Shown here piece after piece: positions 21,742 to 34,185 of a DNA stretch of 64,000 nt. The notes below the pieces were generated by a model that was not told the origin of the DNA, did no database searches, and was given only the letters and a program-made list of their open reading frames with translations. This DNA is from Ecdyonurus torrentis (lineage: Eukaryota; Arthropoda; Insecta; Ephemeroptera; Heptageniidae): positions 22,968,101 to 23,032,100 of the forward strand of contig OX439133.1 in the NCBI GenBank assembly GCA_949318235.1, in the 5' to 3' direction. The stretch's first letter is position 1, and every line of letters begins with the position of its first letter. A program made the position numbers and the translations under genes.

Positions 21742-23330
21742 TAATATAAAATTACATTTTTTTAACGATCTTGAAAACTCGCTATAGCGTAATGTACATT
21801 TTTAAGGGGAATTACCAAATAAAATATACAAAGTATTTTCATTGCCTATGGCTTTTACATGCAAGTTCTTCTCATAAATAGCTGCGGAATTTTTTAGTAA
21901 TAAAAAAACAAAAAAAAATGTTAGACGAAAAAAAAATTATAAAAATAAAACTTGGATTCAGAAGTCACGTTTCATGTAATGTCATGCCTTTTTATTATTA
22001 TTTTTTTTTTTATATTATATTTTACAGTTTTATTTAGCGTTTTTATATTGTGAAAGAAAAATAAGACTAAAAATCACATGAATGGGTTTCAATAAACACT
22101 CTCTTACTTAAAATAAAGCTAATACTTCAATAACTTAAACACTGTTGATGAGTCTGCTATAACAAACTTGGAAACATAAGTAGCGTTGATTAAGAATTTA
22201 AAAGTCTCAACTTAAAAAAAAAAAATTGTATAAAATTCTAAGTTCTTTATTATAAAGTAGAAGCAAAGACATTTTCTATTCTGAATGGTAAAATTTATTT
22301 TTATTTAGCAAGAGATGATATATGTAACTGTATTTAAAAAGTTGACATATTTTGCAACCTGCACAACAATTGATTTTTGAATATTATGACGTCATGACAA
22401 GACACAGGTTGCCTACTTTACACTTCTTTAGCGATCTCTTGCTTGCATGGTAACAAATTGTTGAAGTGATTTAGACAGTGCTAGCTTTTATATTTACTGA
22501 AAATTATATTTTCTGTTTCTTTTCATATAGTTTTTATTTTTGTTTTAACATATTTTAAATTTAAATACCTGAATACATGTTTCTGTTGAAATAAGTAATA
22601 AGACGCCTTGATGGATCGAACTCAAAACACTTATGATTCTGTATTTGTATTTTCATAATATAAAATTTCAAACTTTGAAAAAACTCAGAAAAACAGAAAA
22701 GAAAAAACTGCGCGATAACATTTTGGATCTTGATAACTATAACGTTAATTTCGGAGGTCACACTTTCTGTTTCATATTTTAAAAAATACACATTATTATG
22801 CCTATAGTAGCTAGTTTTTTATTATTTGAGAAAAAAATCAATCACTATACATAAAAAGTAAAAAAAAAAATCATTAATCAGACCTTCTATTTTCTAATTT
22901 CAGTTTTACTAAAATAAATTGCCTGCTTCAAAAGTAGAAACCCATATTAGATTTGGCATTTCTCACACAAAAATATCCTGCAATACAACAGAATTACATT
23001 AGAAAGAAAAATGCGTGTTTTTTAAATTAGATTATATAAATAAAAAAATAAAAAAAATGGTGGTTATTGATGCGTGAAGAAAAATGTTAAATTGATTTAC
23101 GCGCACCTTGTGTAAAATTTCATGTTTTTCTGTGAGAATTAAATGTGACAAGTTACATTGTATAGTAGAGACTAGAGAGAGAGAGAGATGTAAATTTTTA
23201 AGTTTATAGTATTATTTTATAGTAGTAGGCATATTATTTATATTTTTGAGATTTTATAAACATAGAAGCTGTAAAATGTTTCTATTGCAAAAAAAAAAAA
23301 AAAATAAAATAAAACATTAACATTTATACT
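21742..23330. other. AT-rich stretch with a family B-like core fragment
   Basis: Around 22,350-22,450 the words GCAACCTGCACAACAATTG, TATTATGACGTCATGAC, TTGCCTACTTTACACTTC and GCGATCTCTTGC parallel the family B core without its termini. A short (GA)n lies at about 23,175-23,188 and an A-run at 23,289. A 76-codon minus open frame at 22,561-22,791 has no family resemblance. Confidence 0.45.
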
Positions 23331-23655
23331 TAATATCATAATTTATGCTGTGTTGTATAAAATGTTTGTATACTACATACATTGTAAATAGTAGTAAAGA
23401 TGTTCTAAATAATTATTAAAACCTTGAAAACTAAACATTTCTATATAATATGTATAATATCCTAACATAGCTAAATATCAACGTTGATTTGGCCGAAAGC
23501 ATTCATTTGTAATTTATTTTTCATTCACGGGATGGCAGCTGCGGGTTTTTGACGTCACAGTTCACTCTATACGCACGCAGAAACAGGTGAGCTGTGACGT
23601 TGAAACCTGCAGTTGCCATTTCGTGAATCTTGCATTTTTTTTTTTTTTTTTTTTT
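23330..23655. mobile_element. Partial family C MITE core next to a poly-T run
   Basis: TCAACGTTGATTTGGCCG, GGGATGGCAGCTGCGGGTTT, TTGACGTCACAG, then GAGCTGTGACGTTGAAACC and GCAGTTGCCATTTCGTGAA match the family C core at 19.7-19.85 kb. The paired arms are complementary. It ends in a T-run (about 23,634-23,657). The family C terminal repeats are not recognisable. Confidence 0.6.
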
Positions 23656-24150
23656 TTGCAGCACACTTGAAAGATCCAATTAATTATTTCCGTACGAAAA
23701 ACTATGCGGATATTAATCACAAAGTTTACAACAATGATAAAATTCTAATGCAAGTCTAGAATTATGTCACGTCTCCAATAACATGTTGCTAAATATTGAT
23801 ATTTTATGTAGATATCAAATTATGATTAATTACTAACTAAAACTTATTAAACTTATAGCAAAAGAAAAAAGGCAAATCTAGATAAAGTTTTTGAAAGTTT
23901 AAGAAATAATAACATAAACTTTGGTAAATTTATGCTTCGATGACTTTATAATATTTCAACATTTAATTTTACCTTTCAACTTATAATTTACATTTTATTT
24001 TTGTTTCAGATATTTTTTTAAACTTTTGTTTTAAACTTATCACATAAATTTACGATATTCAAAATTATGATATGAATAACCAAGTAGTTTTTAGACAATG
24101 AAACATTATGCACCTTAATAACATTACGGTGCATAATAATTCAAAGTAGG

Positions 24151-24665
24151 CCAGGGTTCAGGGTTACCAACTATTTGAAACATGAAAAGAGGACAGGTTA
24201 CCCTATACTGAGAGGGGGTGCAGGGGGGGACACCCCCCTGCCGGGGGTGCGGGGGTGTCCCCCGCAAGAAATTTTGAGAATTTTGGATTAAAATTCACAA
24301 TTTGGTGCTATTTCTGGCCCATGTTTGAGTATTTTAATCTTATTTTAAAACCATTCACTTAACGTAAGATATGAATATTTTTATTAAATAATTAGGTCCA
24401 AAAAGATTAAAAAATATATAATGTAATTTGGAGGTTGTCGGTTAAAAAAAAATCTTAAAAAATTTCTAGGCTTAAAACACGCCTATTATGCCTAGTATTT
24501 CTCATTTAAATTTCTCCAGAATCGGGCAGAGATTAAGTGTTCTCAAAAATTGAAAAAAATAAATAATAATAATAACTTTTTCTCCTCATTAGCGTAATGT
24601 TAAATTAGGGGACCCTTAGCTTTCCTTGAGCGTTAAACCAATAAGCTCCATTATTCAATATTTCA

Positions 24666-24702
<37 letters not shown>

Positions 24703-25711
24703 AGCAGTTGAGGAATTTTTAATTACTTTTTAAAGTTGTGATGAGAGAGGGGATAAAAATTTGTGGCCAATATACTTAATTTTTTAGTTATTAGAATGTA
24801 CAAAATATTTAAAAATATTTAAATTTATAAACATTTGAAGGAAAAAAAAAAGATATATAGAGAGAGAATTAAAAATTGAGCAATACTATATATCAGATTT
24901 TTTTCTCAGGATCTAATTATCATAAAATAATGTTTATTTCTAAAAATTTCTTTTTTTATTTTATGTTTCAATCATTGTGTTTTTGGCAATACCTATAAAG
25001 CTATTTATGAAGAAACTTTAATTTTTTTTAGTTTGAACTACCTGGGCCACAAAATAATTACGTGCTATTTTTATTAGAAAAGAGATGCAATTTTTTTTAA
25101 TCATCCCGTGTGTCCTGCACCCTGAACAGATAAATCTAGAGATGGAACTTGAAAAAAAAATTATCCAGGAATTTTAGAAAATGGCATCAAAATGATATAT
25201 GCCATACATATGGTATAAAATATGGTACAAAATAACCCCCAAGTCAATATTTCTCAAACGGTTTCCTGTTTTTCAATCAATTTTACTATCGCAGCTAGTT
25301 TTTTCATTTAATAAGTATATTTTTTGTTAAATTTCTGTTCGTTTCATTTCCCCCATAAAAAAAGTAAACATTAAAATTGTGACAGGAACATCAAATCATT
25401 TGCTAGCACTTAATTAGTATATTGTTGGTCTTTAGGTGTGCTTATATTTTCTAACTAACTTTTTTTTTTAAATAAAATAAATTAAATGCATTTTAGAGAA
25501 GTTGCGCAAAGTTTTGCTCGCCGCAGGCGAAAGAAATTTTTTGAATTTTCCTTAAATTTTTTCTACTAAATTAACTTTTTGTTGTCCTCTTTTTGAAGGC
25601 CAAAAAGAGGACAGTCCTTGTCCTTTTTGGTACTTGAGAGGACAGAGGACAAAAGCCCAAAAAAGAGGATGTCCTCTTAAAAAGAGGACAGTTGGTAACC
25701 CTGCCAGGGTT
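24151..25711. mobile_element. hAT-like element with 8-bp target duplication
   Basis: The element spans 24,159-25,703 (1,545 bp). It starts CAGGGTTACCAACT and ends AGTTGGTAACCCTG. An identical 8-bp CCAGGGTT lies on both sides (24,151-24,158 and 25,704-25,711). An 8-bp duplication and CAGGG termini are the hAT hallmarks. The interior holds C/G-rich tracts (about 24,213-24,265), a (T)35 run at about 24,667-24,701, repeated AAAGAGGACA words near both ends, and a fragment of family E at about 25,380-25,430. No transposase is evident, so it is non-autonomous. GCTTTCCTTGAGCG...CATTATTCAA near 24,600-24,660 is shared, inverted, with about 54,150-54,235. Confidence 0.9.
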
Positions 25712-25739
25712 AAACCTTTACAGTTTGGGTTTTAATGTA

Positions 25740-25980
25740 TGATCTGAGGCTTACCAGACCTCAGGCTCAACCCCTTATCACACTTTTCTGGGCTCGACTA
25801 CCAGATGTGTGCAACCTGGACCACTGACTCTCGGAAAACCAAGAGTTGACAGCACTCACGTTAGCAAACAGTGATGAAACTGTCAGCACAGCCACGTATG
25901 CCGCCAGTCTTTGTAAGGTTTTACCCATCCAAATACTGTCCGAAATAAAAATGGCAAAAAAAAAAAAAAAAAAAAAAAAA
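25740..25980 (+). other. Unassigned GC-richer block ending in poly-A
   Basis: A 215-bp block of balanced composition (GAGGCTTACCAGACCTCAGG...) ends ATGGCAAAAAA with a run of about 26 A. That is consistent with the 3' end of a retroposed sequence on the plus strand. It does not match the SINE body clearly. The minus open frame at 25,767-25,985 starts in the T-run and is not credible. Confidence 0.4.
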
Positions 25981-26505
25981 CTCATAAAAATGAATTAATA
26001 TTTTTTTTTTAAAGGAATAAATGTACTGTAGACTTTGAAATTTAAACAACGATTGGAATTAACTTTGCTACACACATAACAGGCAACTTTATTACCAAAA
26101 TTGTATAATATTATTATGTTTTATGTGTAAAAAATGTAAAAATAAATAATAATAACAATAATAATTAGAAAGTAGCATTTTTAGTGAAAAGTTGGGCCAT
26201 TAAAAATATTTATTGCATAGTTTACAAGAATCAAACACAAAAACTAACAAGTAAGTACTAACTTATAATCTACATCATATACGAAAATAGCTCACAAGAA
26301 AAAAAAAAATAATAAATAAAAAGGCTATATACTGTATATATACAAAAGCTAAGAAAGAATAAATCACTAAAATTGCTAAAAAGTAGAGATGATAGAGATG
26401 GTTATCCAGAGATAAAAATAAGACAACAAATTAACTTAAAAATTTAATCCGTGTTTGCTTACTTTTTTTAAACCTGTTTCTAATTAGTGCAAAACATTTG
26501 TTTCA

Positions 26506-26539
26506 ATGGAGATTATTGGTGAGGCGAGAGGAAAATTCT
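26506..26539 (+). CDS. Tentative first exon of a small two-exon gene
   Basis: ATG at 26,506 opens MEIIGEARGKF, ending in the donor-like TTCT|GTAAGG after one base of the next codon. The following 70 bases (26,540-26,609) are very pyrimidine-rich and end CCAAATACAG, like a short intron. The phase is compatible with 26,610 onward. No homology is recognised and it may be chance. Confidence 0.18.
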
Positions 26540-26609
26540 GTAAGGTTCCTCTAGTTCCCTATTATTATTTGTTCATTTTGTTTATTTGTTTTGTTATTTC
26601 CAAATACAG

Positions 26610-26776
26610 ACATTTGTCCAATACATTGGAGGTACCGCAAGGAATTGAAAAACCTGCACAACTATAGACTGAAAAGCATGACTAAAATTGCAGGTTATTC
26701 AATTCATGTCGGTACACACAGTACATATATAAAAAAAAAAAAAAATACATATTTATATAAGATTAAAAGTTACTGA
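26610..26776 (+). CDS. Tentative second exon of a small two-exon gene
   Basis: Joined in phase it reads ICPIHWRYRKELKNL, then HNYRLKSMTKIAGYS and IHVGTHSTYIKKK, to a stop after 26,776. The early part is richer in varied residues than chance AT-rich sequence. The last part runs into an A-tract. The segment is not one of the repeats I recognised. An alternative donor GCAG|GTTATT lies near 26,690. There is no known family. Confidence 0.2.
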
Positions 26777-27016
26777 AAATATTTTAAGAAACAAAATAAG
26801 ACAGACATTAAACCTACAAAGATTACAAATTTAAGTATATTTTTTTTATAACTTTACAAGTATCATGCATCAGATCAACTTGTAGATTATTACACAAAGA
26901 AGGAGATCTTTTTATAAATGTGTTTTTTGATACATCATTTTTGCATGTGGATATATGTGGATTACAAGGCTTCTTAAAATAGCAGTGCATTAATTAATTA
27001 CGAAGGTACAACGTTT

Positions 27017-27340
27017 AAGGCGAGAAATCAGCTACTGCGGGATTTGACTAAAAAAATTGTAGACAGAAAATTCTGAATTCTTGCACAGTAATACATTAGG
27101 ATTAGGTATCTTTAAAAATGTAAAAATTTTGGGGCGTCACCATGCTATATTTTAATTTATGGTTTTTTCAAGTTTTAGTCCCATAAGAGCCCATGTTAAT
27201 TTCAATAATTAATTTCTCTCTTATCTGATGGTCACGGGTTCTGAAAATTTTATCATAGATAGCTGTTACTATAAACTTTCAAATGGCATCATAAAATTTA
27301 AAGTTTTCTTTTTAGATTTTGAGATACAAAAGTTCTACTG
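27017..27340 (+). mobile_element. Dispersed repeat family F, copy
   Basis: TTAAGGCGAGAAATCAGCTA, CTGCGGGATTTGACTAAAA, GTAATACATTAGGATTAGGT, CACCATGCTA, CCATAAGAGCCCATGTTAAT and CTGATGGTCACGGGTTCTG follow the same order as at 17.78 kb. Confidence 0.7.
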
Positions 27341-27701
27341 TATATACAATCCTTAAATCATTACGCACTTTAAATATAACTTGCTAAGTCATCACATTTT
27401 TCACTTGAATCACTTCACACTTGTCTTCTTTGCAAAAAATACAAACATTAGCAATAAGAGCTATTGCTATTTGATGGTAAGCAAGATATTATAATAAAAT
27501 TTATAAAAATAATTTAAAAAATATTAACAAAAAATTAATAATATATACATTTTCTTATAATTAAAATAATACTTTTGAAGCAGTAGAGTACAAAAAGACA
27601 ATGTTAAGAACTAAAAATTAGCTTCATGCACCCATATGCAATGACCCATGCAGTGAATAGCAAAATATCAAAATAGTTATAAAAGACTAACAATAATATA
27701 T

Positions 27702-27702
<1 letters not shown>

Positions 27703-27783
<81 letters not shown>

Positions 27784-27804
27784 TATACTGTATATAAAAT
27801 ATAT

Positions 27805-27867
<63 letters not shown>

Positions 27868-27870
27868 TAC
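27703..27870. repeat. (TA)n microsatellite with CACA interruption
   Basis: Nearly uninterrupted TA repeats, broken by AAATATATACTGTATATAAA at about 27,779-27,799 and by CACACACACA at about 27,837. The long minus-strand open frame across it (Tyr-Ile repeats) is an artefact of the microsatellite. Confidence 0.95.
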
Positions 27871-28270
27871 AAGACCGTGTATGCTGGCGGAGTGCACTTG
27901 TGATCTATGCATATTATGAGGTTGATGCGTGTGCTATTGTGTCATGAGTCATCGGTAGGAGAGGTGTGTATGCATGTCTCCGATCGTCCTGATGTAGGCA
28001 GTAGTGACCCTACATCACGCAATAGAGAGAATCTCGGGACGGTTCACTATTTCACTCATATTTCCTGCCTATCCATTCATCATCACCTATAACCAAACTT
28101 GCTGTAGACTAGGTAAATATAAGAGCCCTAGATAACACAAGAACAATTTGCAACCAAGGTTGACTGGACACAAAATGTGTATGGATTCTTAGAGTCTTTT
28201 CCAGTAACCTCATGGGGTATTAGCTTCTCTTCTGTATAGCCCATGAAAGATTGTATAATTACAATCACAA
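27871..28270. other. Unassigned low-copy block between TA tracts
   Basis: Balanced composition, not matched elsewhere in the window as far as I can see. It includes CCTACATCACGCAATAGAGA and CAACCAAGGTTGACTGGAC. A 61-codon open frame at 27,907-28,092 (+) lacks a recognised motif and I do not call it a gene. Confidence 0.35.
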
Positions 28271-28271
28271 T

Positions 28272-28279
28272 ATTATATA

Positions 28280-28320
<41 letters not shown>
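28272..28320. repeat. (TA)n at outer left end of the giant palindrome
   Basis: TA repeats run directly into the left palindrome arm (AGTAGGATAAAATAGG at 28,321). A matching (TA)n sits at the outer right end (43,493-43,546). Confidence 0.95.
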
Positions 28321-28322
<2 letters not shown>

Positions 28323-28699
28323 TAGGATAAAATAGGTGATTTGCTAACAGAGGAAATTAATTTAGCGAGGAAACTGTTATGACATAACAACCTGCTAAAA
28401 TGAGCAGGTCTGTTGAGGAACATCGGCGGCAATGTTCTTTGACCGATCTCCTCTATAAATTTTAATTGCTGGCATTTTTTATTTTTATTTTTTCTTTGTC
28501 CTTTTTTTATTATTCTGTTTTTTTTTTTATGTTCTTGCAGAAAAATGTACCTTTTTAAAAACATATAAAAATTAAGGGATACTTGATATAAAAAACGTTT
28601 TCAAAAAACAGATTTTTTTCCTTCTTAACAAGCGGGGTCGCGTACATTAACCATAAATTAAAGGAGCGAATAAAATTTAGCAACCATTAATAAAACAAC

Positions 28700-29400
28700 T
28701 CTATAATACTTATTTCAACTAAAAACATAAAAATGATAAAAAAGAACAAGAGACCAAAAAAACATAAAAATAATTAAAATAAAAAATTAAAAAGATAAAA
28801 AAAATTAAAAAAAAAAAAGGACTAAAAAACATCAAAATGAACAATAAAAAGTGTCTAAAAACATAATCTTAAAAAACGAATAAAAAAAGTGACTTAAAAC
28901 CATGAAAATTACCAAAAAAAAATGTCTAAAAAACAAAAAAATGAATATAAAAGAGGTAAAAAAAAATAAACAGCAATTAAGGGGGCTAAAAAAAGGGGAA
29001 TAAAAAACAAACATAAGACTAAAAATGATAAAAAAAAGATGTCAAAAAAACATATAAAGGGTTTTAAATAATTAAAAAAACTTCAAAGTGACAGTAAAAA
29101 TATCAATAAACATTACAATGATAAAAAAGAGTTTGCAAATCATGAAATTAATAAACAAAAATGTTCCAAAAACATAAAAATTAACTAAAAGGTGTCTAAA
29201 AACATAAAATTGATAATAAAATGACAACGAAAAATGAAAATGACCAAAAAAGCGTCTAAAAATATAAAAATTATTTAAAAAATAAGGTCAAAAAATGATT
29301 AAAAAAAACGCAAAAACTACTAAAATGGGATATATTTTTTAATGGTTTTTTGACTAAAAAACCTCAAAAGAAAAAAAAAAAGCGAGTTACATGAAGGTTT
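28700..29400. repeat. A-rich degenerate tandem repeat (left arm)
   Basis: Irregular units of roughly 25-40 bp, such as GTCTAAAAAACATAAAAATG followed by A-runs with GACC or GATA, repeat about twenty times. It mirrors at about 42,413-43,113. The 60-codon Phe-rich open frame there is the T-rich strand of this repeat. Confidence 0.6.
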
Positions 29401-29484
29401 GCAAGAACCGACACACCTAAATTTCCAGAAACCGCTATGAAACATAAATGTAATATAATAATAATAAAGATAAATAAATTGGTT

Positions 29485-30000
29485 CTACAAAACTGCTTAG
29501 GAGTTTGCTGCAACTGCAAATACGTAAGAATTGCAGAAATATTGTACGACCAAGCGCACTTTTAGTTTCCAAAAACTGTTAAACCGCAGCGAAGTAAAAA
29601 AAAAATTGCCATGAAACTGTTTGGGAATTTCCTGCAATTACAAATACGTCAGAGTTGTGTAAATATTGTACGACCAAGCGCACTTTAGTTCCCAAGAACT
29701 ATTAAACCGCAACAAAGTAAAAAAACAAATGTTAAAAAAAATTCGTAGAAGTTTCATGCAACTGCAAATACGTAAGAATGTTGTATGACCAAGCGCACTT
29801 TAGTTTCCAAAAACTGTTGCACTGCAGCAAAGTAAAAAAAGTTTGCTAACAAACTGCTTAGAAGTTTCACGCAACTTCAAATACGAAAAAGTTGCATACA
29901 AATTTTCAATAACTAGAGCACCTCATTTCCTAAGCTGCTCAGCACCAAAAATTAAATATAAAAGTTGCTTAGAAGCTGCTTAGGAGTTTCCTACAACTTC
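29485..30000. repeat. ~120-bp tandem repeat, 4-5 units (left arm)
   Basis: The unit order is ACTGCTTAGGAGTTT, GCAACTGCAAATACGTAAGA, GTACGACCAAGCGCACTTTA, GTTTCCAAAAACTGTTAAAC and CGCAGCGAAGTAAAAAA. Units begin near 29,491, 29,613, 29,735, 29,848 and 29,966. The last is truncated. It mirrors at about 41,813-42,328. Confidence 0.85.
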
Positions 30001-31582
30001 TTTCTTATTTTCTTTCTTTCTTTTTTTCTTTTTTTTTTTTTTTCTTCAACCCTCAGCTATCCTTGGCTCTTTTTTTAAATCGATCCACAGCTTTAATTCC
30101 TTTGCATTTTCTTTAACGTTTGCCTGCCGTTTTAGTTGCCGGCCATATTTCTGAACTACTAGATCTTTGTTGTATTTTTCAAAACCTTAACTCAGCCCTA
30201 ATCTTTATAACCATCCCATGGCCTACACTCTAGGCTCGTCAGCTTTATTTGTCAGCTACATTTCTCAGCTGTCAGGCCCTAATTTTTGGTTTCTCAGCTT
30301 TTTTTCTCAGCCAGCTAAATTTAATCTCGATCTCGTTTCTCTATAATCTGCTTTTAACTTAAGTTTTTAAACAAATTTGTTCAAAAACTATATTTTTGTT
30401 AAATTAACCAAGTATTTTAGCTGTCCATTTTATCAATATTTTACGAATTGCATGTAAAAGAGTATTTCAGAATTTAAAAATGATTTCAATTACAATAAAA
30501 TAAGCGTAAAAAGATAAATATTTTACTATTATATGTATATTTTTACACTCCGATTTATAAAAAATATGCCACTTTCTTTAGGTAAAGGTTGTTAAATTTA
30601 TACTTCAGTAACACCTACAGATCAAAAAGAAAAATTTTGCCATCTATTTTCCAAGGAAAGAGGTATCTCTTTGGTGGGTACTTTTAGGATTTACTGGTAC
30701 AAATATTCTTTATTTTTTTATTTTTTTTATTTGGGTATTTAGGCTTTGCCTATGAATTAAAAAATGTTAAAATAAAAGAAGCAACGCAGAAAATTAGGCA
30801 TAATATTTAGCTTTATAACAGCTTAAAAAAGAAAAAAAAAAGGAATTGCAGCCATAATAAATAAACAAAAATTGAAATAGATAAATAGTTCATAGCAGAA
30901 GAATTTTTATTTGTTTATTATTATTATTTCAAAAATTGTAAAAGATTTTGAAGCAATAGATAATCTACAATTTAAAAAAAAAGGAAGAAAGTTTAGAAAT
31001 ATAAAATTTTTTTATTTAAACCCGTACAAACATAACACAGTAATAAAACAAATCACAAATTAAACAACTTATTAATACACAATAGTAAATTTAAGCAAAA
31101 CGCGCCACTTTTCGAGAAATTGTAAATTAAAATTGATGTTATTTGGTTAAGATAAATGTCTCATTAGTGAATTGATTTTAGAGATAAATTTTGTTTGTTT
31201 GATTTATTTTTTAAACAAATATATAAATGGGATGCAAAATGCACCAACTAAATACAATATAAATGTAAGTTGTTATAATATTTATTTATTACAAACGAAT
31301 ATCTAAAACATATCTAAGTAATTTTGAAGAAAAGTTGTGATGTAAAACCTTAGAAAAAGAATAAAAAATTAATAAGTTACAATTAGAAATATACCTACAA
31401 TAAATTTAACAAACAAAAAATATAAAAATAAAATCTATTCCACAGATTTGATTGTCTGATTTTAAGCTGCGGTATGGTAAAAACTTTGTGATCAGGTCAC
31501 ACATTTTTTGAGTACGGTTGCAGCACCTGATTATTATTTTAAGTTTTTTATTTAGTGAATAAATTAAAGTTAAAAATAATTC
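30001..31582. other. Palindrome arm interior, no gene recognised
   Basis: A pyrimidine tract at about 30,000-30,048 is followed by AGCT-rich text (TCAGCTTTATTTGTCAGCT, TCTCAGCTGTCAGGCCC) near 30,240-30,330, then AT-rich sequence. There are no transposon ends, coding frames or RNA genes that I can support. The mirror (40,231-41,812) is the same. Confidence 0.45.
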
Positions 31583-31987
31583 TTAAGGTGGTGTGGGACC
31601 TACTTGGACCGGAAATCGCTAAAAGAAGAACTATATATTTTTTACAATAATTTTGTTGTACATGATTTAATTCCAAAAAAACACTTTAATTTTCATAAAA
31701 AAACAAGTAAATTTAATATATATTTTTTTATACAAAAAAAAATAAATAAAATGATATTGTTAATTGTAAAAAAGTTTCTAATTTGACTAAACTTTTCTGC
31801 TCAAATTTAAATTTCCACATTTACATGTTATCTTTAAAGTGTATAATAACTTAAATTTTTAACCGTGTTTTCACATATTTTACATAACTAAATTTTTATG
31901 TAACATTTCTTTCTTCACTTTGTATAATTATTATTATTCGCAACCGTCCTAGTTTGCGAGATATCAGTCGGTCACCTACCCCCTTAA
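31583..31987. mobile_element. TTAA MITE family A (left arm, copy 1)
   Basis: TTAAGGTGGTGTGGGACCTA on the left and GTCACCTACCCCCTTAA on the right, with TTAA at 31,583-31,586 and 31,984-31,987. Inside are GGACCGGAAATCGCTAAAAG, CTAATTTGACTAAA, TACATGTTATCTTTAAAGT and GCGAGATATCAGTCGG. A diverged sister lies at 33,308-33,707. The open frame at 31,604-31,786 lies within it and is spurious. Confidence 0.85.
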
Positions 31988-32011
31988 AATGAAAACCAAG
32001 TACAGCTCTGA

Positions 32012-32155
32012 CCATAATAATAAATAAATAAATAAATAATCATCTTTATTCAAAAAAAAGCATAGAGAAAAAAATACAACTTTTTTGAAATTAGAGCGAG
32101 GTTTAAGCCTGACAATATGTCTGGTCCACTCTTACACCTAACCCCAACAGAAAAA
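32012..32155 (-). mobile_element. Probable LINE 3'-tail fragment (left arm)
   Basis: The minus strand reads GGGGTTAGGTGTAAGAGTGG, CAGACATATTGTCAGGCTTA, then GAATAAAGATGATTATTTAT and a TTA-rich simple tail. Tails of the type 'AATAAAgATgATTATTTATT...' are usual for 3' ends of animal LINEs (jockey/CR1/L2-like). No reverse transcriptase remains. The clade is uncertain. Confidence 0.5.
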
Positions 32156-33307
32156 ATTCATGAAATTATTTGATTACATTCGAAATTATAATAAAAGGGA
32201 AATAATAATACTACGTAGCAAGAAAAAAAATAATAAAAACAGTTATAAATATCATAAAAAAAAATAAAACATAATTTTATATCACTTTACAGAAACAATT
32301 GTAACTTTGAGAATAATTTGTATACGCAACCCGCATTTTAACACTATGTTATCTTCATGAGAAAATGCTGCGATCGCCGCTGCCCCAGTCTTAAACTTTC
32401 GGCAAGAGCTGTACATAATTAAAAAATATCTACTTCTGAAAAATAGAACAATATTGAAATCATTATTATGCAATTAAGTAAATGGATAAACCATAAATGT
32501 CTTTGAGAAAAATATTTTCTAAAGAAAAAAAGAAGAATCAAAATAATTAAAGAAAAAGGATAACAAATCTAAAAATTTAAACGGTGGATATAACCACAAA
32601 GCTGCAACTTGCAATTTTTTTTAAGTAAAAGATTTTTATTTTGAATTGAATATGAACTTATTTTATGATTTTGGTTATGAGTTTTAATACAATGCAAAAC
32701 AATGATTTTAATTGAATATACAAATAGTTCTAGGCGCTTCATAGTGATCTGATGTAAAAAATTTTCCTTGGTTTTAAAATTTATATAGTTTGGTTTAGAT
32801 TTGATTATCTGATTTAAAGTAAAAAGAATATATATTTATGTCTTATACATAATATTTTGTTTATGTTGTATTTTCGATTGCTCATTACACTACGTGTTCG
32901 TTAATTTACATAAAAATGTTAATAATATTATACAATAATTCTTAAACAAAAATTATATAAAGTCGTTTAACATTAATGTTTGATTTAAGAAACAACTAAA
33001 ACAGAAGGAAATTAAAACCATAAAGTTATAAATATTTTGTTAAACGAAAAAAAAAAAAACTTTATTCAAAACTCCTTATAAGCTTGTTGAAAAAACAGTA
33101 TAAAAACTAATATTGTTCATTGACGTACTCAAGAAAATTAAAAAATAACATAAAGGCATAAAAATAAAAGCATTTAATTTATCATTCTTAAAACAAAATC
33201 CAAATCTAAAATTAAATAAAAATAGGTAACAATTTTAAATACAGTACCGAAAAAAATCCAAATGAGAGAATATTAAAAATACACAAATAACTAAAAATGA
33301 AAAAGGT

Positions 33308-33707
33308 TTAACGTAGTACGAGACTTTCTTGGACTGGAAATCGCTAAAAGATCTATATTTCCAAAAAAAAAAAAATAATAAAAAAAAAAATATTTCAAAC
33401 AAAACAAACATTATAATTTGTAAATAAAATCAAGTTATTCTTAAATATATATTTTTTGTTCCGAAAAAAGTTTTAATAATATTATAAAGTTTAAGAAAGT
33501 TTCTAATTTGACTAAAATTTGTCGCTTAAATTTGAATTTTACATTTACATGTTATCTTTAAAGTAAAATAACATAAATATTTGATCGTATTTTCACATGT
33601 TTGACGTAAATAAACTTTTACACGAGATTTCTTCTTTATTTTGTGTTTATAATATAATTTACAACCGTCTAATTTGCGAGATATCAGTCGGCCACCTACC
33701 ACCTTAA
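33308..33707. mobile_element. TTAA MITE family A (left arm, copy 2)
   Basis: TTAACGTAGTACGAGACTTT on the left and GGCCACCTACCACCTTAA on the right. The interior TTGGACTGGAAATCGCTAAA, AGTTTCTAATTTGACTAAAA and GCGAGATATCAGTCGGCC matches copy 1 at moderate divergence. The left terminal repeat is decayed. Confidence 0.8.
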
Positions 33708-34185
33708 AATATTACAATTAAATGCTATAATTTTTTTTAAACTAAGATGTGTTTATATAATAAAAAAAGTCATTCAAAGCAAATTTCACACTTCTATTTT
33801 ACTTAATGAAATACATCTTCATACATAAAGCAGCATAATTATAAACATTTAAGTAAACAAAAGCTTTATTGAAATCTTTTATTTTAACCATATAATAAAG
33901 CATTGCAGCAAAAATGCAGTAAAAACTAAATCATCTTAAAACAGAACATGGCTGTTAAATAGAAACATAAAACACAAAAATATTATTCGTATTGAAAAAC
34001 GTTATAGAATAGAAGCCAAAAATTATGTTTGATTAGTATAAAGTAACATAATTATTTTTTTTATTATTAAAGAATTGTTAAATTAAATAACTAGCCAACC
34101 GACCAATTTACATGTTTAACTTGTTAAACCAAAAGAATCTATATATTTAAAACTACAGAAAAGATATTGAACAATCGACATTATT

